Below are positions 34,849-43,337 of a stretch of 63,165 bases of DNA, in pieces. The notes below the pieces were generated by a model. It searched no databases and was not told the DNA's origin. It worked only from the letters and a program-made list of their open reading frames with translations. A program made the translations under genes and the position numbers. The stretch is from contig CAKTCY010000003.1 in NCBI GenBank assembly GCA_934540955.1, positions 1 through 63,165 of the forward strand. The letters are read 5' to 3'. How positions within the stretch are numbered: position 1 is the stretch's first letter; every line of letters starts with the position of its first letter. This DNA is from an uncultured Faecalibacterium sp. (lineage in GTDB: Bacteria > Bacillota > Clostridia > Oscillospirales > Ruminococcaceae).

Positions 34849-35277
34849 ATGAGTCTGGAAAATCTGGAGGATCAGGAAAGCAAGGCCGAAGAGCTGGAGG
34901 ACCGTGTGGAGGACAACGAGCAGAAGCTGGAGGAGGTCAACAACCGTCTGGATGCCATTGAACAGTCCATGCAGCAGCTCTCGGAGGATCAGGAGGTAGC
35001 AAGCTCTGTGGAGAAAAACAAGGAGCAGGCGGAGCAGGAAAAAGAGAGTGCTGAAATGGAACGGGATCAGATCGAGCAGGATCTGGAAACGATGAACGAA
35101 CAGGTCGAGGAGATGAACGAGCAGAACGAGGCATCGGACGCAGCGCTGGAGGGAATGCGGCAGGTAGGCGAGGATGTGAGCGAGGCCGAGAGCATCATCC
35201 AGCAGCGCCGCAGCGAGCTGCAGAGCCTTACCAGCCGTATCCAGAGCCTGCAGAGCCGCCTGAAGGGACAGGGCTGA
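34849..35277 (+). CDS. Coiled-coil protein matching the toxin N-terminal module
   Basis: A 142-aa protein starting MSLENLEDQESK, very rich in Glu and Gln with continuous heptad-like helices over residues 5-100. The C-terminal 45 residues are SDAALEGMRQVGEDVSE then SIIQQRRSEL and IQSLQSRL. The next gene has the same layout in its N-terminal 137 residues (SDAALDELRMLGEDVSE, then GILADRRAWL and RIEALAAVL). It is therefore a stand-alone version of the toxin leader module, perhaps a partner or chaperone. This recalls paired small helical proteins in type VII secretion, but there is no WxG motif. It starts 3 bases after the ATPase stop. Confidence 0.65.
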   Translation: MSLENLEDQESKAEELEDRVEDNEQKLEEVNNRLDAIEQSMQQLSEDQEVASSVEKNKEQAEQEKESAEMERDQIEQDLETMNEQVEEMNEQNEASDAALEGMRQVGEDVSEAESIIQQRRSELQSLTSRIQSLQSRLKGQG

Positions 35278-35299
35278 TCGACGGAAGGAGGTCTTTCCG

Positions 35300-36727
35300 G
35301 TGAACATGGGGCAGGAAGGGATAGAAAACCCGCTGGAGTCGCTGGAGGAAAACGTAGAAACGTTTCAGGAAAGGCAGGAGCGGCTGGATGAGCGGCAGGA
35401 GCAGATCGACCGGACGCTTGCCGGTCTGGAGCAGGATGCTGCTGTTCAGCAGGCGCTGGAGCACAACCGGGAGGAGCTGGCCGAGGCGCAGGCAGAGCTG
35501 GAAAACGAGCGCACGGACGCAGCCTCCAGTCTGGAACAGCTCAAGGAGCAGCTGGAGCAGCTCGACGCCGAGACCAACAAGAGCGATGCCGCGCTGGACG
35601 AGCTGCGGATGCTGGGCGAGGACGTGTCCGAGAGTGACGGGATCCTTGCAGACCGCCGTGCATGGCTGGAGGAATGCTACCGCCGCATTGAGGCTCTGGC
35701 AGCAGTGCTGGGCGAAAGCTACGAGAGCCTTGGCAAATTCCAGCCAAGCAGTGAAAGAGCGCCGGAGGCTGCACAGGAGGCCCCGGAGCAGCCGGAGGAG
35801 CACGCCGCCCAGCAGCCGCGGAGCAACGAGGACGCCGTGCCGGACGAGCCGCCGGCCTCCGCGCAGGCGCAGGACCCCGTAACGGCATACGGTCAGTATA
35901 TGCTCAGCCATGACTGGGGACAAAAGGATTATTTTACCTATACCCGTGACCCGGAGTGGCAGCGGCTGTATCATACGGCGTACCCGGGCCGACCGATTCC
36001 GAAGCTGGACACAAAAACAGCGAACCAGATGATGTCGGACTATATGAACCGGCATAATTACGGGAAACCGGATTTTGCCGAGTACTCTCAGGACCCGGAG
36101 TGGCGTGCGCTGGCACGCGCTGCATGGCCGGATTATCAGCTGCCGAAGCTGCAGCGGGATGCGGCAAGCAAAAATCTGTACAAGTATATGTGCGAGCACA
36201 ACTATGAACTTGCAGATGAACCGGTCTATCATCAGGATCCCTTCTGGCAGGAGCTTAACTTTGCGGCAAACCCGGAGGATATCAGAACGGTAAAAATCTG
36301 GACAGAGGCGATCAACCCCAATTACAAAAATCCCGATCTTCCGCTCTCGCAGCAAAGGCTTTACGAAGAAAACTGCGGTGCGTGTGCGTTTGCGCTGGAG
36401 CAGCATTTCAACGGACAGGATCTGCAGATCATCGCAACGGACAAAAACATCCCGACGGATCGGGAGATGGAGCAGAAAACCGGTAGAAAGTGCGTATATA
36501 TGGCTCCGGATAAGATTGAGCAGCTCCTGTACAGAGAAGGAGCCGGTGCCCACCTGATCGTGGGCATCGACCGGAGAAACCCCATCACCGGAAAACCGGC
36601 TACGGGACACTGGTTCAACGTCTATTATGATGGCAAAAAGGTCCATACCGTGGATGGGCAGTCGGGCAGGATCTACGACTGGCCGCATGACTACGGCAAT
36701 GTGAGTGCGTGGTGTGCGCTGATCTGA
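35300..36727 (+). CDS. Polymorphic toxin: coiled-coil leader, three repeats, papain-fold (Tox-PL-like) C-terminus
   Basis: A 475-aa protein. GTG 35300 is chosen because AAGGAGG is 8 bases upstream, and an ATG two codons later is too far. Residues 1-137 are a coiled-coil leader shared with the previous gene. Residues about 150-192 are Pro/Ala/Glu-rich. Three ~44-residue repeats follow (about 195-325), each with YM..H.Y, DP.W and a Pro-Lys-Leu end. The C-terminus has Cys359 in NCGACAF, His437 in GHWFNVYYDG and Asp452 in HTVDGQSG, the order of papain-fold toxins (Tox-PL-type, often glutamine deamidases or peptidases). The next gene is a small candidate immunity gene. Deamidation is the family expectation, not shown here. 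Confidence 0.8.
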   Translation: MNMGQEGIENPLESLEENVETFQERQERLDERQEQIDRTLAGLEQDAAVQQALEHNREELAEAQAELENERTDAASSLEQLKEQLEQLDAETNKSDAALDELRMLGEDVSESDGILADRRAWLEECYRRIEALAAVLGESYESLGKFQPSSERAPEAAQEAPEQPEEHAAQQPRSNEDAVPDEPPASAQAQDPVTAYGQYMLSHDWGQKDYFTYTRDPEWQRLYHTAYPGRPIPKLDTKTANQMMSDYMNRHNYGKPDFAEYSQDPEWRALARAAWPDYQLPKLQRDAASKNLYKYMCEHNYELADEPVYHQDPFWQELNFAANPEDIRTVKIWTEAINPNYKNPDLPLSQQRLYEENCGACAFALEQHFNGQDLQIIATDKNIPTDREMEQKTGRKCVYMAPDKIEQLLYREGAGAHLIVGIDRRNPITGKPATGHWFNVYYDGKKVHTVDGQSGRIYDWPHDYGNVSAWCALI

Positions 36728-36740
36728 AGAAAGGGAGCTT

Positions 36741-36998
36741 ATGACACAGGAAGAGCAGATGCGGCTTGCCGCAAAATTGATGAAGCTGAGCATGGAGCAG
36801 GTACAGGAATACGGCGGAACGATCCCGGGAAGCGGCGCGTATTACCTGAGCGTTCCGCAGCGGGGCGGCGGATCGCTGATCGTGGCACTGGATGGCACGG
36901 TGCTGTATGCAGGCTCTGCCACAGGCTTTGACGAGCATTATCAGGCATTTCAAAACGGAGAAAGGACAGAGCTGTCCTTCTTCGATGAACAGAACTAG
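36741..36998 (+). CDS. Candidate immunity protein for the papain-fold toxin
   Basis: An 85-aa protein starting MTQEEQMRLAAKL (AAAGGGAG upstream), 13 bases after the toxin stop on the same strand. It has an N-terminal helix, a beta-rich core (GSGAYYLSVPQRGGG, SLIVALDGTVLYAGS) and an acidic C-terminal tail (GERTELSFFDEQN). No named family is recognised. Size, acidity and position directly after a toxin gene are the usual signs of an immunity protein. An AT-rich, promoter-bearing 215-base gap follows. Confidence 0.55.
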   Translation: MTQEEQMRLAAKLMKLSMEQVQEYGGTIPGSGAYYLSVPQRGGGSLIVALDGTVLYAGSATGFDEHYQAFQNGERTELSFFDEQN

Positions 36999-37118
36999 GG
37001 TGTATCTGAAAAGCGGCTCGCTTTTTGAAAAAACGCCGACCGCCGGGGACGAGATACTTTATGTGAAATTGTTGTTTTGCATAGTTTTTGCACAAAAAAT
37101 CCGGGCTTTATTCCGCGA

Positions 37119-37147
37119 TTGACAAAAAAGGAAGAATTTTGTAAAAT
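37119..37147 (+). promoter_or_regulatory. Sigma-A promoter of the VWA/tubulin-like/FtsK array
   Basis: A perfect TTGACA (37119-37124) and TAAAAT (37142-37147) are 17 bases apart, inside a markedly AT-rich stretch 67 bases upstream of the ATG at 37214. The rest of the 36999-37213 gap shows no further gene. Confidence 0.75.
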
Positions 37148-37213
37148 GATGTAAATATCTTTTTCACAAAGTATCTCGCAGTACACAATTGAAGATAAAG
37201 GAAGGTCGATCTT

Positions 37214-39739
37214 ATGCGGACGATGCCTTTCAGGAGAATTTGCGGCGCTCTGGTACTTACACTGACACTACTCTTTTGTGTCGGTGCTTTTGTGCTGCCC
37301 GCGCACGCCGCGCAGGAGAGCACAGGCAAGACCATTTACGTCGTCTATGATGACTCCGGCAGTATGTGCATGAACGGTCTGCCGCGCTGGAGTCAGGCTA
37401 AATATGCCATGGAGGTCTTTGCCGCCATGCTGGGCGAAAACGACACCATGTCCATCTATGAGCTCAGCGGCGGAGGAAATGTTGCGCTGACCGTCTCCGG
37501 AAAAGACCAGAGCCGTGTGGAGACGGTGCATCAGATGAACTCCACCTTCCGCGGCACCCCCTATGCCCCTGTTGAAAAGGCTGCGCAGGAGCTCAGCGCG
37601 GTGCCGGAGGAGCGGGAGCGCTGGTTCGTTGTGCTGACGGACGGCACCTTTGACGGGCTGCAGGAGCGCTCGGCCGAGTGGCTGGAGGGGCAGATGGATA
37701 CCCTGAACCAGCAGGGCATCAAGACGGTTTTTCTGGGCATCGGTGAAAAGGCTCCGGTGCTTTCCAGCAATGCCGAGCAGGGACGCTACGCAGAAAAGGC
37801 TGTCAGCGGCGCAGATGTCATTCAAAAGGTAACGGATATTGCCAACCAGATCTTTGAGCATCAGGTCATGGGCGGCAGCTACCTCAATAAGCAGGGCAAC
37901 GAATACCAGCTTACCTGCGATGTTCCCATCTCGGAGATCGTGGTCTTTGCGCAGGGCGAGGATGCTGCGGTCGGCAGCACCATGACCTACAACGAGCAGA
38001 CCATCCGGGCCAGCGAGAGCTATCAGGTAAAATACAGCGATCTTCTGCCGGAAAACTACCCGGATGCGGTGGTGGATACCAGCCTTGTAGGCAACGTGAC
38101 CATTTTCAAGGCGCCGCAGAATGCGCCCTTTGAGAGCGGAAGCTTTACCCTTCAGGCACAGGGAAGCCAGGAGGTGCAGATCTACTACCGCCCCAGCGTC
38201 ACTGTGACCTGCGATATGCTTTATAACGGGATGCCCATCAACCCGGAGGATAAGCTTTATGCCGGTGATTACGAGATCCGGCTCGACTTCGTGGACCCCA
38301 CGACCGGCGATGTGCTGAACTCGAACCTGCTGAAGGATGCAAGGTTCAGCTTAAAGGTATGGAACAACGGGGAATATCAGGAGGTCACCAATAAGAACGG
38401 CAAGGTCTACCTGAACGAGGGCGATATCACCCTGCAGGCCATTGCGGCGCTTCCGGGCAACATCACCCTGCGGAATGAACGGGAATATGTGGTCCTGCCG
38501 GAGCCCGTGACGCTTGGCATCTCCTCGGACGCCGATGCAAAAAGCTACACGACCATCGGGCTGGGCGAAAAGGCCGCTCCGATCCTCCTGACGGTAACGA
38601 ATGCTGCCACCGGTGAACCCCTGACGGAAGAGCAGTGGAGCAATGCCACGGTGAGCATCGCCAAGGCATCGGGGGTGGAATGGCTCATCACAAAGGGGCA
38701 GCAGGTCAGTACATGGGAGGCGCGCCCCGCCAAGACCGAGGGACTGCTCAAAAAGGTAAAGACCGGCACCACGACCTTTGAGGTCTCTGCGGAGTATCAG
38801 GTCGGGCGCGAATGCGGCTACGGCGGCAGTAAGATGGATGTTACCATCGGCGAGTATGCGGGCAGCGACCTCCGTATCGAGCTGACCCCGCCGGGACAGG
38901 ACTATGACATCGCTGACCTGAAGGCTGCGCCGGGCATCGGTGTCCGCATCACCTATCAGGACCCCTATACCGGAGAATACCTTCCGCTGACCGAGGAGCA
39001 GTGGAACAGCCTGAAGCTTTCGGCCTCCAGCGATCAACGCATCGGTTGGAGGCTCGAAAAAGGGCAGGAGCCCGGCACATGGACCCTCTACCCCACATGG
39101 TACCTTGGCATCCGGGTGCTGACGGGCAAGCTGTTCACCGATCAGATCACAGTCAACCTTTCCGTGGCGGCCTCCGGTCATGCGGAGAACCTGAAATTCA
39201 AGGGCACTGCCCAGCAGGAACTGACCTTCCTCTGCCTGCCGTGGTCCAAGGTCTGGCCGGATCTGCTCATAGCAGCGCTCGTCCTTGCCTTTGCCATCTG
39301 GCTCATCCTCGGCTATATCCGCAAGCCCCGCATCATTCCCCGCAAAATGAATCCCCGGTGCGTGTACAACACAACGGTCTCGCCCCGGCGCACCATCCGG
39401 AAAAAATTCCTGCGCAGTCTGCTGCCCTATCTGCCGGACCGCGCGGTCGTGTACAGCAATGCCACTGCTTATGCCTGCGACTTCCCCAGCCTGAAGATCC
39501 AGGCGGTGGACAACTACTCCTTCAAAATTCTGAACAACAGCATGGATTGGGATCATACCATGATCAGCAACGTCATGCTGCCCAACGCGGAGACCCTGCA
39601 CAAGCGTACCTACTACTACAACAACTTCAAGATCGCCAGCATCGACTCCAGAACGCAGCTGACCCGCGGATATTTTACCTTCAACTATCCCAAAAAGAAA
39701 AAGCGCAGAATCGGAAAAACAACGAAGTACAGAAGATAA
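37214..39739 (+). CDS. Exported, membrane-anchored VWA protein
   Basis: An 841-aa protein starting MRTMPFRRICG (AAGGAAGG upstream). A signal peptide with a clear hydrophobic core ends at AHA-A near 32-33. The VWA domain follows at once: YDDSGSM (Asp46/47, Ser48, Ser50), Thr in FRGTPYAP near 116 and LTDGTFDG near 140. Residues about 220-680 are beta-rich Ig-like extracellular domains (TVTCDMLYNGMPINPED, LTEEQWNSL appearing in two variants). A membrane helix at about 683-702 is followed by a 140-residue basic cytosolic tail (PKKKKRRIG). It is the surface component of the array and likely contacts other cells or host. The tail could connect to the tubulin-like protein encoded next, but that is inference. 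Confidence 0.85.
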   Translation: MRTMPFRRICGALVLTLTLLFCVGAFVLPAHAAQESTGKTIYVVYDDSGSMCMNGLPRWSQAKYAMEVFAAMLGENDTMSIYELSGGGNVALTVSGKDQSRVETVHQMNSTFRGTPYAPVEKAAQELSAVPEERERWFVVLTDGTFDGLQERSAEWLEGQMDTLNQQGIKTVFLGIGEKAPVLSSNAEQGRYAEKAVSGADVIQKVTDIANQIFEHQVMGGSYLNKQGNEYQLTCDVPISEIVVFAQGEDAAVGSTMTYNEQTIRASESYQVKYSDLLPENYPDAVVDTSLVGNVTIFKAPQNAPFESGSFTLQAQGSQEVQIYYRPSVTVTCDMLYNGMPINPEDKLYAGDYEIRLDFVDPTTGDVLNSNLLKDARFSLKVWNNGEYQEVTNKNGKVYLNEGDITLQAIAALPGNITLRNEREYVVLPEPVTLGISSDADAKSYTTIGLGEKAAPILLTVTNAATGEPLTEEQWSNATVSIAKASGVEWLITKGQQVSTWEARPAKTEGLLKKVKTGTTTFEVSAEYQVGRECGYGGSKMDVTIGEYAGSDLRIELTPPGQDYDIADLKAAPGIGVRITYQDPYTGEYLPLTEEQWNSLKLSASSDQRIGWRLEKGQEPGTWTLYPTWYLGIRVLTGKLFTDQITVNLSVAASGHAENLKFKGTAQQELTFLCLPWSKVWPDLLIAALVLAFAIWLILGYIRKPRIIPRKMNPRCVYNTTVSPRRTIRKKFLRSLLPYLPDRAVVYSNATAYACDFPSLKIQAVDNYSFKILNNSMDWDHTMISNVMLPNAETLHKRTYYYNNFKIASIDSRTQLTRGYFTFNYPKKKKRRIGKTTKYRR

Positions 39740-39755
39740 CTGAGGAGGAACCATC

Positions 39756-42700
39756 ATGAGTGAAACCAAGGACGCAAAGGCAGCTTCCACTGCTCCTACC
39801 CTGATCGTCGGTCTGGGCGGCACCGGCTCAAAGATCGTCCAGAAGGTATACAAGCAGGCTACCCCGAGACAGCGGCAGAACATCGGGTTCGTGGTCTTTG
39901 ATACCGATGTCAACGAGCTGCGCGAGATCGAGGCACGCACGCCGCAGATCCACACCGTCCAGACCTCCACCCGCCTGACCGTGGGCGAATATCTGGACGT
40001 GGACCGCTACTCCCGCGATACATGGTTCCCCGTGAATAAGGTGCTGAACGGCAAGGCCCTGACCGAAGGCGCCGGTCAGGTGCGCGCGGTCTCCCGTCTG
40101 GCGCTGAACACTGCCATCCAGCAGGGCAAAATGGCTCCGCTGGACGAGGCCATTGAGCAGCTGTACAAGCTGAAGGGGCAGCGGCTCACGCAGGCGCCCC
40201 GCGTGATCCTGGTAGGCAGTCTCTGCGGCGGCACCGGCTCCGGCCTCATTCTGCCCGTTTCCATGTACATCCGCAACTTCATGACCACCCGTCTGCAGCA
40301 GGGCTCTGCCATCATCCGCGGCTTCTTCCTGCTGCCGGAGGTCTTTTACAGCGTCGTCAAGACCCAGAGCGAGCAGAACAATCTGCGCTCCAATGCCTAT
40401 GCTGCCGTTCGCGAGATCGATGCCTTTATGCGCAAGGATGACGGCTCTCTGCCCGAGCAGTACGATCTCCATTTCATTGCGCCCCGCGCGGGCTCCAGCG
40501 AGCTGGATGAGTACACCGGCAAGCCCATGGATTTCTGCTTCCTGTTCGATGCCCAGAACCTGAACGGGATGCAGCTGAACAGCTTTGCGGAATATCAGGA
40601 GCACGCCGCCAACTGCATCTACGGCATGGCCATTGCGCCCACCAGCAAGCGCAGTAATTCCTCCGAGGATAATGTCATCCGCGAGATCGTCTATAACGGC
40701 GGCCGCAACCGCTTTGCGGGCTCCGGCTCCTCCCTGCTGATCTACCCCTATGATGACGTGAAGAAATACCTGACTCTGCGCTGGGCAAAGGAGAGCATCA
40801 CCGACGAGTGGCTGGAGGTGGATAACCAGTACCACGAGGAGCAGGAGACCAACCGCAGCAAGCGCCACGAGGGCGTTGCCGTGGCCGAGCTCAAGCGCTA
40901 TATCCACTACGTCAAGGCCATCGACCGCGAGGCTGCCGAGCGCAAGCCCTTCGGCTCCAGCATCCGCAACCTCTGCATCTCTTATGAGCCGGACGGCTTT
41001 GTGGAGCGCGGTACCGCGTGGGATCAGTACCTGCTGTCCCTGAACCGCTATCTGGACGACCAGATCACCGTGCAGAAGCGTCAGATCGGCTCGCTGCTGG
41101 ACTCCATCAATGCGCAGCTGGGCAGTCTGGGCGACAAGGGCAACAAGGAGGGCGACGACGGCTCGCTCAGCGAGCAGTTCCTGCAGCTGTACAAGACCCT
41201 GCTGGGCTACAAGAATGCCACCATCAACAGCACGGCCGGCATGAGCCAGAACCTGATCTTCCATCTGTTCAAGGATAAAAAGGACCGCACCCGCACCGAG
41301 GATAAGTTCCGTCTGGAATACTGGATGCACAAAAACGGCGATAAGGACAAGTTCATCCACCCCAACGCCATCCGCTATCTCCTGTGCAACCTGCTGGGCA
41401 CGCTGCAAAGCCGGGAGTATGTGTATAAGGAGCAGGTCAGCGAGATCGAAAGCTACTGGGCTACCTTTGAGGAAGAGACCTTCGATATGCCTCAGACCGA
41501 GAACCATGTCGAGACCCCGGATGAGTTCTTCCAGCTCAATCACATGAAGGAGACCACCCGCTGGGAGGCCATCATCCACAGCACCCAGATCAAGCAGGCC
41601 AAGGGCAGGCTGCGGGATGCGTTCGGCACGTTCAACACGGAGACCGACCGCTACTGGACCTCCTTCCTTTATGCAGATGTTTACCGCGCTGCGATCCAGT
41701 ATGTAGAGGGTCTGTGCGCCGCCTTCGACGCCTTCTACGATGCGCTGGCCGGCAGCATTGCCACCATCGACCGCGATATGGAGCAGCTGGAACGCAAGTA
41801 TGTCACGCGCGAGGGTCAGGCACGCCGCTATGTCTGTGCCGATGCCGAGTGTCTGAATGGCCTTGCCAAGGAGGTACGGAATACCGGCACCGCGCTGGAT
41901 CTGCCGGATGCCCTGAACGCGGCGATCTTTAACCGGATGAAGTCCTACGCGCTGAGCGAGAAGAAGCCCGACGGCGAGCGCTATTTCGTCGAGACCTTCA
42001 AGGATACCGTCATGGGCAATCTGGAGGCTCAGATCCTGGATCAGCACGAGTCCAAGGTGAATATGGACATCCTGAAGGCCTTGCAGACCGAGGCGATGTT
42101 CAAGACCCATGGCGAGGTGTCCGAGGTGGAAAGCGATGAGGCACGCCGCTACGCAAGGGACGTGATCGAGTCCACCGAGATCCTGGCGCAGCCCTTTATC
42201 GAATCCCCCGTGGGCAAGGAGCCCCGTGTCATCTCGGCCTGCGCCTACAGCCCGGAGCTGGAGGCCTTCGATGCGCCCATGCGCCGCGAGTTCGTGGCAC
42301 GCTACCTGAAGGATGGCGGCGGCGTGGAGGATGCTACCATTGAGCGGAACATGATCCTGTTCTACAAGGCCGTCTATGACCTGCGCGCCAACGACCTGAG
42401 CAAGTTTGCGCCTCCCAAAAAGGCCGATACCTACGAGCGGCAGGGCGGCGAATACTATAAGGCCTACTATGAGCTGATCCAGAATATCCACCCCGAGACC
42501 AATAAGAGCAAGGTCATCACGCCCCATATCGACCGCTGGTGGCATATCATCACCATGCTGCCCGATCTGGACGAGGGAAGCCAGGAACGGCAGGAAAAGG
42601 CGATCTACCGCGCTTTCTTCTGGGGCGTTCTGGCACGCTATGTCCACCGGATCACTGGCGCGGCCGGACAGCAGCTCTATGCGGTGGATACCGCCACCAT

Positions 42701-43307
42701 GGGCGTGCAGAATGATGCGCTGCGGGATCCCCTTATCGTCTCCAACGGCACTACCTGCGACCACCTGTATGAGGTGCAGGATGCCTTTACCATCTACCCC
42801 TATCTGGTGAGCATCGTTACGAAGAAGATCCGGGAACGGATCGATTCGGATCTGTACGACAAGAAGAATGTGGCAGACAGCATCCTGCCGCAGCTGCTGA
42901 GCCGCTTTGAGCTCGAGGAGTATCCGCTGGAGGCCACCGTCAAAAACCCCGGCTGTGTGCGCAGCGTCTTTGACCTGCCGATGCTCATCAAGCGCAGCAC
43001 CCCCACCGAGCTCTACCACGACGGTATGGCCATTGAGATGTTCAATACCATCCTGAGCGAGCTGGAGGACTATATGCGCCATTTCTGCCACGAAAAGGAA
43101 TTTGCCGAGGAATACGGTGCGCTGCTCAAGCAGCAGTACGACCTGTTCGTGGAAAATGCAATGGCAGAAAACAAGCCGGGGCGTCTTGCCATCGACAGCC
43201 TCTTCCCGTATCTGTGCAAGGTGATCGCCAACACGCTGAACGATCTGGGGCTGGCAGAGCAGGCAGAGCAGGCGCGGCAGCAGATGAATACCGCCATCGG
43301 CAAATAA
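39756..43307 (+). CDS. Tubulin-like GTPase-fold protein (Tubulin_2-like)
   Basis: An 1183-aa protein starting MSETKDAKAAS (GAGGAGG upstream). The N-terminus has LIVGLGGTGSKIV (16-28), a glycine loop typical of tubulin/FtsZ folds, and VVFDTDVNEL. Residues 152-163 carry the tubulin signature-like LVGSLCGGTGSG. The remaining two thirds are helical. It fits the large bacterial family annotated as tubulin-like (PF13809). Members form filaments or act as scaffolds and are often encoded with VWA proteins and FtsK-type ATPases. It lies between the exported VWA gene and two membrane proteins, so a scaffold for the secretion complex is a reasonable guess. GTP binding is likely but not certain from the loop alone. 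Confidence 0.82.
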   Translation: MSETKDAKAASTAPTLIVGLGGTGSKIVQKVYKQATPRQRQNIGFVVFDTDVNELREIEARTPQIHTVQTSTRLTVGEYLDVDRYSRDTWFPVNKVLNGKALTEGAGQVRAVSRLALNTAIQQGKMAPLDEAIEQLYKLKGQRLTQAPRVILVGSLCGGTGSGLILPVSMYIRNFMTTRLQQGSAIIRGFFLLPEVFYSVVKTQSEQNNLRSNAYAAVREIDAFMRKDDGSLPEQYDLHFIAPRAGSSELDEYTGKPMDFCFLFDAQNLNGMQLNSFAEYQEHAANCIYGMAIAPTSKRSNSSEDNVIREIVYNGGRNRFAGSGSSLLIYPYDDVKKYLTLRWAKESITDEWLEVDNQYHEEQETNRSKRHEGVAVAELKRYIHYVKAIDREAAERKPFGSSIRNLCISYEPDGFVERGTAWDQYLLSLNRYLDDQITVQKRQIGSLLDSINAQLGSLGDKGNKEGDDGSLSEQFLQLYKTLLGYKNATINSTAGMSQNLIFHLFKDKKDRTRTEDKFRLEYWMHKNGDKDKFIHPNAIRYLLCNLLGTLQSREYVYKEQVSEIESYWATFEEETFDMPQTENHVETPDEFFQLNHMKETTRWEAIIHSTQIKQAKGRLRDAFGTFNTETDRYWTSFLYADVYRAAIQYVEGLCAAFDAFYDALAGSIATIDRDMEQLERKYVTREGQARRYVCADAECLNGLAKEVRNTGTALDLPDALNAAIFNRMKSYALSEKKPDGERYFVETFKDTVMGNLEAQILDQHESKVNMDILKALQTEAMFKTHGEVSEVESDEARRYARDVIESTEILAQPFIESPVGKEPRVISACAYSPELEAFDAPMRREFVARYLKDGGGVEDATIERNMILFYKAVYDLRANDLSKFAPPKKADTYERQGGEYYKAYYELIQNIHPETNKSKVITPHIDRWWHIITMLPDLDEGSQERQEKAIYRAFFWGVLARYVHRITGAAGQQLYAVDTATMGVQNDALRDPLIVSNGTTCDHLYEVQDAFTIYPYLVSIVTKKIRERIDSDLYDKKNVADSILPQLLSRFELEEYPLEATVKNPGCVRSVFDLPMLIKRSTPTELYHDGMAIEMFNTILSELEDYMRHFCHEKEFAEEYGALLKQQYDLFVENAMAENKPGRLAIDSLFPYLCKVIANTLNDLGLAEQAEQARQQMNTAIGK

Positions 43308-43337
43308 CAGGCTCCCGGCGGAAAAGTAGGTGAAACG

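Noticed and set aside
36999..37213. AT-rich gap considered as an attachment site or small RNA gene
   Set aside because: No direct repeat, integrase gene or tRNA end is visible; the gap is explained by a consensus promoter.
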